From Siderastrea siderea (Eukaryota > Cnidaria > Anthozoa > Scleractinia > Rhizangiidae): DNA of 64,000 bases. The notes under the pieces are model-generated. The model did no database searches. It had not been told where the DNA came from and saw only the letters and a list, made by a program, of their open reading frames with translations. The DNA lies in NCBI GenBank assembly GCA_964030785.1, contig OZ034970.1, positions 22,638,634-22,702,633 on the forward strand. Direction: 5' to 3'. The translations under genes were made by a program, and so were the position numbers. This document shows positions 23,468-34,932 of this stretch, in pieces. Within the stretch, counting starts at the first letter, position 1. Every line of letters begins with the position of its first letter.

Positions 23468-24395
23468 CGAAAGAGTTCAGACGCCATCAAACTGTTGATT
23501 TGTGGAAGCGGTGACGGGGCACATGCCTTTGCCGGTATTGCATCTGCGAATGGCGCTGATGTTCGAGTGCTTTGTCTGTATCAAGACAAAGCAGAGTGCT
23601 GGAGTGCTGCAATGCAGAAAAAGGAGCTTGAGGTTACTTTGCATCAGAAAGATAAAGAGCCAACTCGTGTTGTGTTCAAACCAGCACTGGTAACAAAAAA
23701 TCCAGAGGATGTGGTGCAAGATGTAGATATAGTGGTGTTTTTCCTGGAGGCATTTGAAGGTCGAGGTTATCTTAAGGCTTTACAACGTCACATAAAAGCT
23801 GGCACCATCATCGTTGGCTTACCAGGGAACCCAGGATTTGAGTTCCAAACACGTGTTTTGCTGGATGACTCAGGGAGGCAGTGTACGATCATGAATTTTG
23901 AGTCGTCACCTTGGGTGTGCCGCACCACCGAGTTTGGTATGAAATGTGAAGTTCATGATATCAAGGAAACTCTGGAGGGGACCATGAAGGTAAATAGGTC
24001 CATGTAATATAGGAACGAACGACGCTCGTTTACTGGTTGAAAAGCATTAACCATAATTCTATAGAAAAAAGATTTTTTTCTCCTTCTTCCAAAGTTCCAC
24101 TGACAACATTTAGGTCACAAATGCTTGTTTGCGCGAGAGTGGTCCAACCATTCCTTATCATTTCTCGATGTAAGTAACTCTCCATCGGTAAAAAAATAAG
24201 GGAAACAGAAAATAAGCAGTAAAACTACTCTGTCTATAATTGTACTACTTCTTTTTTGTTTCCAGCAAGGAGGTGATCGATAACTTTGTTTTCTGTCCAC
24301 AGAAAGGAGATGTGTCGCCAAAGAAAGACCCAGTTGCCACGCTGCAGTATCTCCTGGGACCCCTCCCTAAACTGATGGTGTCAGATAGACCATAG
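23468..24395 (+). CDS. Opine (octopine) dehydrogenase-like, NAD-binding domain exons
   Basis: Exon 1 (23468-23989) starts in phase 0 after aaattcacag and encodes IKLLICGSGDGAHAFAGIAS, a Rossmann GxGxxGAH nucleotide-binding motif. GLPGNPGFEFQ and NFESSPWVCRTTEFG follow, both typical of the opine dehydrogenase family, which reduces the imine of pyruvate and an amino acid with NADH. A GTAAAT donor follows the Lys codon. Exon 2 starts in frame at 24270 if the second AG of the tandem acceptor cagcaag is used, giving EVIDNFVFCPQKGDVSPKKD and ATLQYLLGPLPKL, then a stop at 24393. No in-frame ATG precedes exon 1, so an upstream exon must supply the start. The C-terminal octopine_DH domain (about 200 residues in full enzymes) is missing, so this copy is truncated or continues by unseen splicing. 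Confidence 0.75.
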
Positions 24396-24740
24396 GCTGT
24401 TCAGTGACTACATTTTGTAGATCCCGCTATAACTGTCCACACACCCTAGGGATTTATATCGGGCTCTTGACAGTCGCATCAACTTAAGAAATGATATGAA
24501 TTTGCTTTATATTTTCTTTGTTAATATTTAAATGTTATTTAAATGGTGTTATTAAGTAAAAAAAAGCAAGCCTTGGTGTTCTGGCGGCGTTAAAAAATTG
24601 TTCTTGAGGCAAGAAAGTTAGACAAAAACCTTAACTGTGGCCATTAATTGAACATTAAAGATCAGTTAACTTTTCTTTGTCGCTGCTAGTTTTTGTTGTT
24701 CGCAATCTGAGAAATTTAAATTTGACTCAAAAGTATTCTT
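24396..24740 (+). other. Possible remnant of the missing ODH C-terminal domain, then AT-rich sequence
   Basis: Soon after the ODH stop, 24450-24475 reads cacaccctagggatttata. With one base removed this resembles the family's His-Pro-Gly-Ile motif, which opens the catalytic C-terminal domain. The match is short and may be chance. The rest is AT-rich without ORFs. Confidence 0.2.
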
Positions 24741-24850
24741 AGGCCTATAGCTCAAATGTGCCGAAACTAATGTAAATTAGGAAAAATACTAGCTTTTGCT
24801 CATTTCCATTAGATTCGGCACAATAAAAGTTCGACGTTTGAACTAGGCCT
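24741..24850. mobile_element. Small MITE-like inverted repeat
   Basis: Imperfect inverse ends: aggccta.agctcaaa and tgtgccgaaactaatg on the left pair with cattagattcggcaca and tttgaactaggcct on the right. The length is 110 bases. Target duplication is unclear. Confidence 0.6.
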
Positions 24851-26400
24851 GAAACTCTAGCCGTGAGTCTATGAAGTAAAAGGGATTAATTAGGTAAACA
24901 TCAAAATGGACCGATACAACATGCTAAATTACCTGAACAACAAGTGAATCTTTTTATTGTTTGCCCTACTAATTCTTGTACCCAAGTCTCAATTTTATCT
25001 TTTCATTGCTTCTCATGGACCTACCCAGTTTTCTATGGCACACACACAAATTCGTCGAGCGAGATCACTGCAGTTAAGCTAGGGGTGTTTGTTAAGTTCA
25101 GATCGGACTGACGGGGACTTAAGTTCCCAGCAGGTCAGATTTACTCTGAGAGAGACTTACGCTCCCGTAAAATATCGGTTTCAAGGCTGATCATTTATCT
25201 TCACGACTGCAAGTTTAAAAATAGACCAATTCATGAAAACGAAACTTCAAACTGAGAGGACTAAACCTAAAATTCAACTTCAATGAAGACGACCTGTCAA
25301 TAGCATATGAAACTTTTAAAAGAGAGAGTTTCGTGCCCGTTTCACCGCCCCTTTAAATCAGACCAAGTGTTGCTCAATGTAAATCTCATATTTGCTTGCC
25401 TCTTAGGTTACTAAATATAACGTTGTTGACTTTTGAAGTTCACCCCCAAACTTGAAAACTGATAAACTTTTGAATGCAAAGGACAAAAGGTCTGGACATA
25501 TCGGTTACAAACTTTGCCCTTGAGTCCTATAGTCAGTCTTATTTATTTATTTATTTATTTATAAGTTTTTTTACGATACCGGTCATGATTTCTTTGACAT
25601 CAAGCCCTTAAAATAAATGTCATTAAAGCACAGTTACTCTTGACGTTTCATGAGTTATTTAATGCAAATATTTACGTGTAATTGCTAAAACTATGGAAAC
25701 TACAATAATAATAATTACTTATTCTTATTTTACCACGTGGTACATAGTTCTACTAAGTGTTTTAATGTTTTACAATGTAAGGTCGCACCTGGCTCTAGAG
25801 GAAACAAGTACCTTGAAATGTTAGCATAACCCGCCTCGATTGGCTTTTGCTATGTATGCGTGAAAGCTAATTTTTGCCCTAAGGTTCTGTGGTCGCAAGT
25901 TGACTTATATCCACCTTAATTAGTAGTTTTGAGTTATCTGCTACCATGTAGTCAAAACGGATAAAGCATTGTAATCATCCCAAAAGTTGCCATGTCAACA
26001 TTGAGGTCATGTTACCATGCAACCTCTGGCAGAAAACTATGACGTCAGAGGGAATTCCGACTGTACTTGGTACTCGTTTCCAAACTTGTACAAGCAATGA
26101 AACGCAGCTGCAGACCCAGGTTGATCTATATATCTAATAATAATATATATTTTTTTTTACTAAATGCTGGTGAGCGTCTTTAAACAGTTTACCCGTTGCA
26201 TGACATTTACTTATCGCTAGAAATAATTCAAAGGTGCTCAGTGCCATGCAATCAAAACACTTAGGGATGAAAATTTTCCCTCCATGCTATGCTACTACCC
26301 TTGAATTTCCTTTTGTTCATTTAGCTCATTTTTACTTAACATTGAAGGTAAGAGTCCATCCTAAGATTTGATAGGCCGCTTTTTCAACGAAATCTAAGTC
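24851..26400. other. No recognisable gene
   Basis: AT-rich, with a (TTTA)n tract near 25540-25562 and an (AT)-rich run near 26130-26160. No ORF with a family motif and no inverted element were recognised. Confidence 0.5.
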
Positions 26401-26424
26401 AGACTTGGTTAATGATAAAATTCA

Positions 26425-26600
26425 TTATAGCGGAACTCCTTTGCGGCCGAAGGCCGCAAGAGTGGAGCCCCATACTCATACTAAGAGGCATGCGGGCAAT
26501 TTTTTATGGTCATGGCAAGCGGAATGCCTCGCGGGCGCGTGCGCCGTACGTACATACGTACGTAGGTCGCATTTCGTGATATTCTTACATGAGGCAAATT
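26425..26600. repeat. GC-hairpin plus CGTA repeat module
   Basis: tgcggccgaaggccgca (26442-26458) is a perfect hairpin inside a gcggaactcc...gtggagcc frame. It is followed about 80 bases on by a tacgtac-type run. The same arrangement recurs at 44775-44975 and, with weaker tacgt content, at 48833-48975. It is therefore a dispersed repeat family. Confidence 0.6.
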
Positions 26601-26769
26601 TTCACCCAGCTTATTGCCAATGGCTAAACTGGACGTTAGCTTCGCATTTTTTTCTTGACTTTTCATGTTAATAGGTCCATTTGAGGGGGTAGTGCAAAGG
26701 TGATGGTATCATATTACAAGATTTCACAATATGGCCGCGAACGAGAACACAATACCTTTTCAACGTTAG

Positions 26770-27720
26770 AAATGAAAAGATAGGCTAAAGACTGATCTCT
26801 TTGACCTTGAAAGCAAGTTAAATTCTGATTTGGCTACAATTTCCAATTGGTTTTCGAGCAATCTGCTGACCCTTAATATTTCTAAATGCAATTTCGTTAT
26901 TTTTGGTAACTCACGGAAGCTTAAACCGGTTAATGAGGTTTCTCTTAAAGTTAATTCCACTGCTATTGATAGGTCTGACTCGTTTAAGTACCTGGGAGTG
27001 GTTATAAACCAAACTATGTCTTGGTCCGAGCACATTGATACTATCAGTACAAAGATCAATCAAAGGATTGGAATGATAAAGAGAATACGACATCTTTTGC
27101 CTTTACATGCTGAGCTAACACTATACAATTGCTTAATCATCCCACTGTTTGACTATGGAGACAGTATGGGGTGACAAAAATAACGACACGCTTATGGGTC
27201 AGCTGCAAGTTCTTCAAAACAAGGCAGCCAAGGTCCTGCTTAATTTACCACCAAGAAGTTCTTCAACCGAGGCACTAGATCGTCTGGACCTAAAGACCCT
27301 CTCACAGAGACGACACTTCCATCGCTGTGTTATGATGCAAAAATATCTGTTGGGGGAAATTGATTTTAAATTTGACATCAGACGCAATAGTAGTTTTCAT
27401 TCTTATCAAACTCGCAGAAGCAATGATTTACACCTTCCTCGCGTGCGTACCAGTTGGGGCAAGCAAACTTTCATTTATCAAGCCTCTAAGGACTGGAACA
27501 ACCTAGACAATGACATTAAAAACAGCAAATCATTGTCTTCGTTTAAGGCAAAGCTTAAAACTTTTTAAATTATGCCCTATCTAATTGTTAAAGTATTTTA
27601 AAATTAGTTTTATATTGTAATATCAATTTTTATCTCTTTTCTTAGTTTTTAATTTTTATTTTTATTATAATTTGCAGGGCCCCACTGAAAACCGCCAAGG
27701 CGCGTGGGCTCCCTGGTTAA
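26770..27720 (+). pseudogene. 5'-truncated non-LTR retrotransposon (LINE), reverse transcriptase C-terminal part
   Basis: The reading begins DLFDLESKLNSDLATISNWF, then the conserved FKYLGVVINQTMSWSEHI block and RIRHLLPLHAELTLYNCLI. The frame shifts near 27165 (between FDYGD and the WG-D block) and continues as LQVLQNKAAKVLLNLPPRSS to the stop at 27566-27568. This is the C-terminal end of the reverse transcriptase and the post-RT region of Jockey/CR1/L2-like LINEs. The endonuclease and the catalytic FADD part are missing, as expected from 5' truncation on insertion. The 3' UTR ends in a GC-rich hairpin (cagggcccc...gtgggctccctg) directly before the (TTA)n tail. Confidence 0.85.
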
Positions 27721-27721
27721 A

Positions 27722-27806
<85 letters not shown>
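27722..27806. repeat. (TTA)n tail of the LINE
   Basis: About 28 units directly follow the LINE 3' hairpin. Simple-repeat tails of this kind are usual for CR1/L2-type LINEs. Translated ORFs of Tyr or Ile runs are artefacts. Confidence 0.9.
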
Positions 27807-27950
27807 AGAAACTCGACTGCCGGTCCCGAAGGCCTATTAAGTGGAATGTGAATGTCTTTATAGAGAGGAGAAATATCGATTGCTTTGGCCCGATGCTTTA
27901 ATTGAACCAGCGTGAAGATCTGATTGCTGAGTTTCCCGGGTGAGTTTCTC

Positions 27951-30051
27951 CACAGGCAGCCCAAGCTCTCTCGAGCCGGGACGTGACCTTCGAGAGAGAC
28001 CGGTATTGGGTTGCAAGCGGCCGTTAACAATTTGAGACTTTGTATGGGGAATAATATATCGTCGATTTCCAACGTTAAATAAAACTAAATTTCAACATTT
28101 TTTAGTGAAATAAATAACACTAATTTACCTCTTGCGTCTTTGTGTGTTTTTTGGGCTTATTCCATCGTTTTGGGCCTTCTTTGTCACGACTGTTACTACC
28201 TTCATAGACCGGTATTGGGTAACAAGCGGCCGTTGACAATTTGAGACTTTGTATGGGGAATAAAATATCGTCGATTTCCAACGTTAAATGAAACTAAATT
28301 TCAACATTTTTTTAGTGAAATGAATAAAACTAACTTATCTCTTGCGTCTTTGTGTGTTTTTTGGGCTTATTCCATCGTTTTGGGCCTTCTTTGTCCCCGG
28401 TCTTTGTTACGACTGTTACTACCTTCATAAGACAAAGTCAAGGCACCACACCGTTTCAGGCCGGAGATTCGAACTTGGGTAGTCGAAGGCGGTTTGCGGC
28501 CAGAAAATCCATCCTATCGCAGATTTTTTCAGCCAGAGGTAAAGCTCTATGATCGCCACACCTTGTAAAATGTTCCTTCGCCAAATATCCCCGCGCATTT
28601 TCCTGAAAATGAGCTTTTTCTCACTCCATGTCCAAAATCCCTTCTTTCGGCGAACGCTCATGATTTTGAAAATCGACACGAGGCTTGGGTCCGAGATCAA
28701 ATCTCTCTCGACCCAGGGTGGTACAGTCAATTCATGCACAGCACTTACCCCACCCGACAGTGGCATCACGCACAGCACTATTGTATCGATCAAAATGACA
28801 GAGCGAGGCGACGTGACCGGATACGGAGATAAACAAACGGCTGAATTTGAATATTTCTGCGGGGTTTTCCGAGAGAGATACAAAATGTTTTCAAAGGTGA
28901 AGAGACGTCTCGAAATAGAGCAAGATTCCTCGCCGAAAAGAGCGAAATCTCGCAAAGGTCTGTTAACGTGCGGTAGCGGAACGGGAAATCGTAACTTATC
29001 CATTTGCAATAAACAAACTCAAATTCGCATTTGGGTGAGAATTTATGAGAATTTGAGAGTTATATATTGTAAAAAAAGCATAAATTTCAAAACATATCTT
29101 GACGGTTTTCAAATTCAGCCGTTTGTTAATCTCCCGTATCCCGTCGCGTCGCCTCGCTCTGTCATTGGTTGATCGATACAACAGTGCTGTGCGTGATGTC
29201 ACTGTCGGGATGGGTAAGTGCTGTACATGAATTGACTGTACCACCCTGGGTCGAGAGAGATTTGATCTCGGACCCAAGCCTCGTGTCGATTTTCAAAATC
29301 ATGAGTGTTCGCCGAAAGAAGGGATTTTGGACATGGAGTGAGAAAAAGCTCATTTTCAGGAAAATGCGCGGGGATATTTGGCGAAGGAACATTTTACAAG
29401 GTGTGGCGATCATAGAGCTCTACCTCTGGCTGAAAAAATCTGCGATAGGATGGATTTTCTGGCCGCAAACCGCCTTCGACTACCCAAGTTCGAATCTCCG
29501 GCCTGAAACGGTGTGGTGCCTTGACTTCGTCTTATGAGGGTAGTAACAGTCGTAACAAAGACCGGGAACAAAGAAGGCCCAAAACGATGGAATAAGCCCA
29601 AAAAACACACAAAGACGCAATAGATAAGTTAGTTTTATTCATTTCACTAAAAAAATGTTGAAATTTAGTTTCATTTAACGTTGGAAATCGACGATATTTT
29701 ATTCCCCATACGAAGTCTCAAATTGTCAACGGCCGCTTGTTACCCAATACCGGTCTATGAAGGTAGTAACAGTCGCGACAAAGAAGGCCCAAAACGATGG
29801 AATAAGCCCAAAAAACACACAAAGACGCAAGAGGTAAATTAGTGTTATTTATTTCACTAAAAAATGTTGAAATTTAGTTTTATTTAACGTTGGAAATCGA
29901 CGATATATTATTCCCCATACAAAGTCTCAAATTGTTAACGGCCGCTTGCAACCCAATACCGGTCTCTCTCGAAGGTCACGTACCGGCTCGAGAACCATAA
30001 ATAATTAATAAATTCCTCGCTTTCTCGAGGCGTGAGCTTGGGCTGCCTGTG
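27951..30051. mobile_element. 2.1-kb foldback transposon with ~0.9-kb inverted arms
   Basis: The left arm 27951-28851 and right arm 29108-30051 are inverse copies. Long stretches match base for base, judged from identical translated ORFs in both arms. The ends are cacaggcagcccaagct and its inverse. The 7-base sequence gtttctc flanks both sides (27944-27950 and 30052-30058) as an apparent target duplication. Each arm contains two tandem 210-220-base units. The right arm has about 40 extra bases near its end (taaataattaataaattcc). The 256-base spacer has no recognisable domain. ORFs in the arms (28425-29009 minus, 29169-29537 plus) are the same sequence read on opposite strands and resemble no protein I know. 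Confidence 0.85.
27998..28429. repeat. Tandem pair of ~215-base units in the foldback arm
   Basis: Each unit runs from gaccggtattgggt to gttactaccttcata. Unit 1 is 27998-28207 and unit 2 is 28208-28429. The inverse pair is at 29535-29968, so four copies exist in the element. Confidence 0.85.
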
Positions 30052-30092
30052 GTTTCTCGGAATTTTTCAATCATTTCACAGAATATTACGGT

Positions 30093-30590
30093 ATGGGAAA
30101 TTCACTTTTATTTAGAAGGATCCCACTATCTCAACTCACTTATTTCCGATTCCCCGTTATCTCGAACAAAGAGAAATTTGTCTTGGCTTTGGTCATAAAT
30201 ATAATATTTCCAGTTATTTACTTTTACGACGATAACCCACTTTTCTCAACTTTTAAGAATACCAGTGTGTTTTGTTTTCACGGAGCAAAGTGTAGCCAGG
30301 CAAAGGAGAAAACAGCTTATAAAAGCATGCACTGAAGTAGAAGGCGAAAACAAGTACCAACGCGAATCGTTAAAATGTTAACTCATTGACTAACAAAAGA
30401 ATAACAAAACAGGACAAATTTGATATATGCCTCGTTCTTTTAAACTCTGAATCCAGTCATTGTTTACAATATCCTCGGCAAAACCCCTACAATCCATGCA
30501 AGTAACCTGAATCGATGAAAAAGCACATCCTCGTTTATGAATCTACCGAAGTAGGTCTTAAATGTTTTTTAACCCTTATTCTGATTTCTG
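30093..30590. other. No recognisable gene
   Basis: An 80-codon ORF here has no motif and no splice context. The sequence is AT-rich. Confidence 0.45.
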
Positions 30591-30865
30591 AATTGTTTGC
30601 TTGAATTTCAATATTTTATTTGGCTATCACTTAAGCTCAAGACTTAAGCTTATGTGTGAATTAATTTTGTTTATCACTTATGAATTGTTTGCTTGAATTT
30701 CAATAATTTTATTTGACTTCACTTAAGCTCAAGACTTCAGCAGTATGCGTGAATTAATTTTGTTTATCACTTATGAATTGTTTGCTTGAATTTTAATAAT
30801 TTTATTTGGCTTCACTTAAGCTCAAGTTAAGCTTATGTGTGAATTAATTTTGTTTATCACTTAAA
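30590..30865. repeat. Three-copy ~92-base minisatellite
   Basis: Each unit runs tgaattgtttgcttgaattt ... cacttaagctcaag ... tgtgaattaattttgtttat. Units differ by small indels after ctcaag. No coding frame crosses them. Confidence 0.9.
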
Positions 30866-31789
30866 AATAAAAGTACTGCATTGTGGAAAGTGCTTTTTAC
30901 TATTTGTCACTCATAATGGAAAGTTCATGTTTTAGAAAGTTCAAATAATTACTGCATGCATTTTTTGGTTTTCTCAAAAATCATTGTATTCCCGTGGGGG
31001 GGGGGGGGGGGAATCCAGATGTAAGCAAAGGATTTTTTTTATGCAATTGACATATTTGTACTGACGTGTTTTTGCTTTCTAAAGGCAATCTGGCTTGTTT
31101 AACTGACAATTGTCTGCTGGGATTAGTTAGAGCATGTTTGATTAATTGCAATTGGCTCTTTACTGAGTTAAGCAAAGGAGACTAGAGATAATTAAACATC
31201 CAGTAAACTTAAATGAGGTCCTGCCATTTTGGTGTTCATTCGATCGATTGATATTCAAGTGCTTTACCTTACCCGTATTACCCAATGAACTGTGCACAGG
31301 GCGGAAGACAATTACATGTAACCACTTTTTAGACAAATGGCTAAAAGAGTTTGGATAGCTGCAAATGAGGGGTTGACAGGCGATGATTTATTAATTATTT
31401 GTCAGGATTCCACAAAAGCTGGAAAGAAGAACACTTTCACGGGTGGATGCAAAAGTTTTCAACAATAGGCACTTGTACGTCTCATGAATCAGGTGGATCA
31501 CAAAAGTAAAGCAAAAGTATAGCTTCGGCAACAACATTTCAAAGCTGGAAGTGACAATGCTAGCAAAGTGAATGACGACTCCCTTAATAATTGACATTGA
31601 GGGTCATTACTATTCTGTTCACCCATTCTTTCTGTTCATTAATGTCACATTGGTCAAAAATTGTGTTGTGAATGCTTTAATAATGTATGTTACATACAAT
31701 ATTAGTTATTTGATGTTGTCAAAAGAAAAACAATAAAGTTAATACTATTTTAAGGATGAAAGTAATTTGCCAGGTGCTCGTTCTCATGA
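30866..31789. other. No recognisable gene
   Basis: Contains a poly-G tract (about 30996-31011). Short ORFs have no motif. Confidence 0.45.
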
Positions 31790-34530
31790 ATTTTGCACTC
31801 CAAGAACTCAAAATTTTCTTCAATTGATGAACTTAGAGTTGAGGAGGGGAAAGAAAAGAAAGACGCTCCAATGAAAGTCCAATTTATTTAAATTGTAACT
31901 ACAGTGTAACTTTTATTTGCAGTCCTCTATCAGGCATTTAAGCCTGGACTTTTAGTCGCCCTGGTCAGTTTTAAATCGCCACTGGCGACTGGGCAACTGC
32001 CAGTTTTTAGCCCTGAATTTGTTTGTTTTACTTTCACTCATCCTTTTTTTCTGTTCAAGGCATGTATATCAGCAGTGATCAGTGATGCAGCATTTTCTTA
32101 CAGTGAAGGTACGTGGAAGATATCAGTTATATAATTAGCCCAGCTTACGTATCTAACTGTTCAGTAAATTGAACTGGATTGAATGCAGTGATTGGGTTAA
32201 TTTGGGTTCGGTAATTGAACACAATAATTATTAACCAAAAATATGCCTACAGCTGTGTTTGATTCCATTCAGTTTCTGAACCCAGTCAAACATAATTAAA
32301 CAGTTTTAAAATCATTCAAATATGTAGATTTAACCAAGCCTAAAAGTGGAGCTACAATTTTTATTTGGCAATCCTATTATTCACAAGGGAAAATAAAAAT
32401 TGAACCAACGATAAAATTGAACCACAACATTTACATGAGTGTGCCATCAAGACTTCCATTTGGGTGGCAATGAGAGCCTTTACATCTGGACTTAAGGGGG
32501 GAGACTCTAAATCACCATATTGTTGCTATGGGAACGGAAGTTCCTCAGAACCATCATATCTTCGAAACCCTATTACTTCCACAGATAAGCTGCTTGGCCA
32601 CGTTTGTTTTATGGGAAAGGTTTTCAAGTCACAACCATATTCAGCGTGTCACTTGACCTGAACAGAAAAAATGCTAAAACTCAAACAGCATACAGTTCTC
32701 GCTATTGTAAACATTGCGAACATTTAAAGATTATCAGGATGCAAAATTTGAAGCAACAGTTTCTAGAAATTTGCTTTATTATGAATATAAAAATTATGAT
32801 GGCACAAGCACATATTTTTATACATTTTTGTGCTTTAGTTCTTCTATTCTTTGTAAAAACTGAGTAATTGCATGTTTCGAATTGTAAAGAAGGGTGGGGC
32901 GATTCGCAAAAAAATCGAAATTTATTAGTTTCCACTTAGTTTTACTGATTTTCATTTTAATGTGCGGCTGGGGACTGGCAGTAGCTATGCACGCCCAATG
33001 TTCAGTTGTGGAATTCAGATGTTCTTCCCCATTATTTCACCAATATAGCAGCACGAAATGCTGAAAACAGCGTATGACAAAATACCATCCACAAAAATCC
33101 CTTAGCAACAATGCGAGATCTGCAGTTAAGAATCTCCCTTCCTCAAGTTACAAAATCCTTTTTTCACAGTGATGTGAGATTTATGCTGGATAGCTATATG
33201 GTTAATTAACTTAACACAGAATGAATCAAATAGTGACACCATGTTTACATGACACCGGTATGAACTCACCCAGGTATGGCGCGCACTGTTACGAGATTTT
33301 GAGCTGTAATCATGTAACAAATACAGAGAAGCAAGAGGGGACTGGGGTGAACTTGTATCAGAATGAAAAGCATACAATGAACTGGTGTCATGCAAACACC
33401 CCCTCAGACTAAAGTTGAGCAGCTCTCAAGAATGTTTAACAACATCCTCAGATATCCAGGGGCAGTAACACCCTGATTTCATTAAAGCAGTGAAAACTCA
33501 GACTGGTACAATTTTGTTTACATGAGACCAGTCTGAAATTCAGACTGGCATAAGTATTTAAATGAGACCAACCATCTCTAAAAATACAGTTTACCTTTTG
33601 TCCACTTGGAATGCTTCAATGCCACTTATTTAAATGCACATGCTCAAAACAAATACCGTAAACTGCTGCTTAAAAGCCTGCCCGCTTACAAGCTCCCCCC
33701 CGGCTATAGGCCCATCTACCTGTGAACAAAAAATACATCCGGTAATAAGCCCCCCCGGCCCCCGGATATAAGCCCTCCTCTAGTTTTCCCTGTTTCCTTA
33801 ACATTAAGCACTCTCACAGAAAACTGCAAAGATGAACTCTGAGCTTCTGTTTTGTTATGTTCCGGTTACGCTCGTGTTGTTGCAGTTTTGATTTTGTTGT
33901 TAAAATTGAAATGAATTCGAATTATTATGACGTTTCAAAGGTTAATTACAAACTGGTACATTAAAAACGTATTTCGATCAACACTGCTGTGGCTCATTTC
34001 GTAACGTTTTTATTATTACGCTTATAAGCCCCCCCGGATATAAACCCCTCCGTTTATAAGCCCACCCAAAACCCCTTACAAAGTTGTATAAGCCTAGGGC
34101 TTATAAGTGGCAGTTTACGGTGTCTTAAAACATTTGGGGTAGTTTTTCATGCGAGCGTGCATGCTCAGTGCATGACACGGCATGACATTGCCAATTTTGT
34201 GAATTGTGTGTGCAGTATGGATGCGCAGAAAAAAATTTCACAAGTATCCTTAGAACCTCCCTAAAGCCATGGGCTTACTTTTGGCAACTGAGATAATTAA
34301 ACTCTGCTTTGTTTTCCATACAGGTTTTTATTCCATCAACCTGATGTCAGAAAAAATATGGCAGTTTATTGTAAGGCTTTGGTTAAGAAATTTGTACCCT
34401 TAGCTACATGTATGTTCCCAGGCAGACATTATCAATTGAAATAAAAAATTTTCAGAGCAGTTTTGAAATAAGGTTTTATATTTTTGGTCTTTTTTTTTTT
34501 TTTGCAAATTTTGATGTTGGTGATTATAGT
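31790..34530 (-). repeat. Large degenerate repeat, copy R3a (inverted)
   Basis: The reverse complement of this stretch aligns piecewise with R1 from about 1500 to 4340 and with R2 from about 16660 to 18700. Landmarks include gactttcattggag near 31870, ggcaactgccag near 31990 and the poly-T tract at 34488. It carries its own MITE at 33655-34121. Sequence continuing the repeat resumes at 39480. Confidence 0.7.
33655..34121. mobile_element. MITE with ACCGTAAACTG ends
   Basis: The left end accgtaaactgctgcttaaa pairs with the right end ttataagtggcagtttacgg. Inner ataagcccccccgg motifs repeat in inverted or direct form near both ends (33750 and 34020). The length is 467 bases, with no transposase ORF. 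Superfamily is uncertain because no clean target duplication is seen. Confidence 0.75.
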
Positions 34531-34638
34531 TTGACTGTAATATACACTTTATGTTCCCTTAGTAACACATGCATACACCAGTAGCAGGAGGGAGGGGGCG
34601 TCTCCAAGGTAACTGCTGGTTCAGTCCTCACTGCCAGT

Positions 34639-34932
34639 ATGACGTCACGTCTCGCTTCGGTGACATTCAAAATGGCGGCCAAAGTCGTGGTCGACGAGGC
34701 GGATAAAATTGTAGAATTTCTCATGGATATGTTGAATAATGTTATTAGATTTGGCGATAATAAGATTCCTATTGTAATAGAAATCCAGAATTTGGTACCT
34801 TTGTTGGATGAAACATTCAGAAGTGTGATGAATTTTAACGATTCCTTTCTGTCGTCGAGCAAATCTGCCGAGCAGTCATATCAACCGGTCAGACTTTCGA
34901 GGACCAGTGCACAGCAAGTTGGTGGTGTTTAG
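34639..34932 (+). CDS. Candidate first exon or small ORF, unknown function
   Basis: ATG at 34639 and a better-placed ATG at 34672 (aaaatggcggcc) open a frame: MAAKVVVDEADKIVEFLMDM, then LNNVIRFGDNKIPIV and IQNLVPLLDETFRSVMNF, ending QQVGGV. Composition looks protein-like and amphipathic. A TGACGTCA site overlaps the first ATG. Splice-bounded open pieces follow at about 34992-35070 (acceptor ttttag, donor gtactg) and 35731-35772 (acceptor tttctttcag, donor gtaagt), so a multi-exon plus-strand gene is possible. No domain is recognised. Confidence 0.35.
   Translation: MTSRLASVTFKMAAKVVVDEADKIVEFLMDMLNNVIRFGDNKIPIVIEIQNLVPLLDETFRSVMNFNDSFLSSSKSAEQSYQPVRLSRTSAQQVGGV

Noticed and set aside
27665..28072. 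ORFs with poly-Ile or poly-Tyr
   Set aside because: Both are readings of the (TTA)n LINE tail.
28425..29537. 120-194-codon ORFs conserved between both arms of the foldback element
   Set aside because: The match reflects the inverted repeat, not protein conservation. The same bases are simply read on opposite strands, and no domain is recognised.
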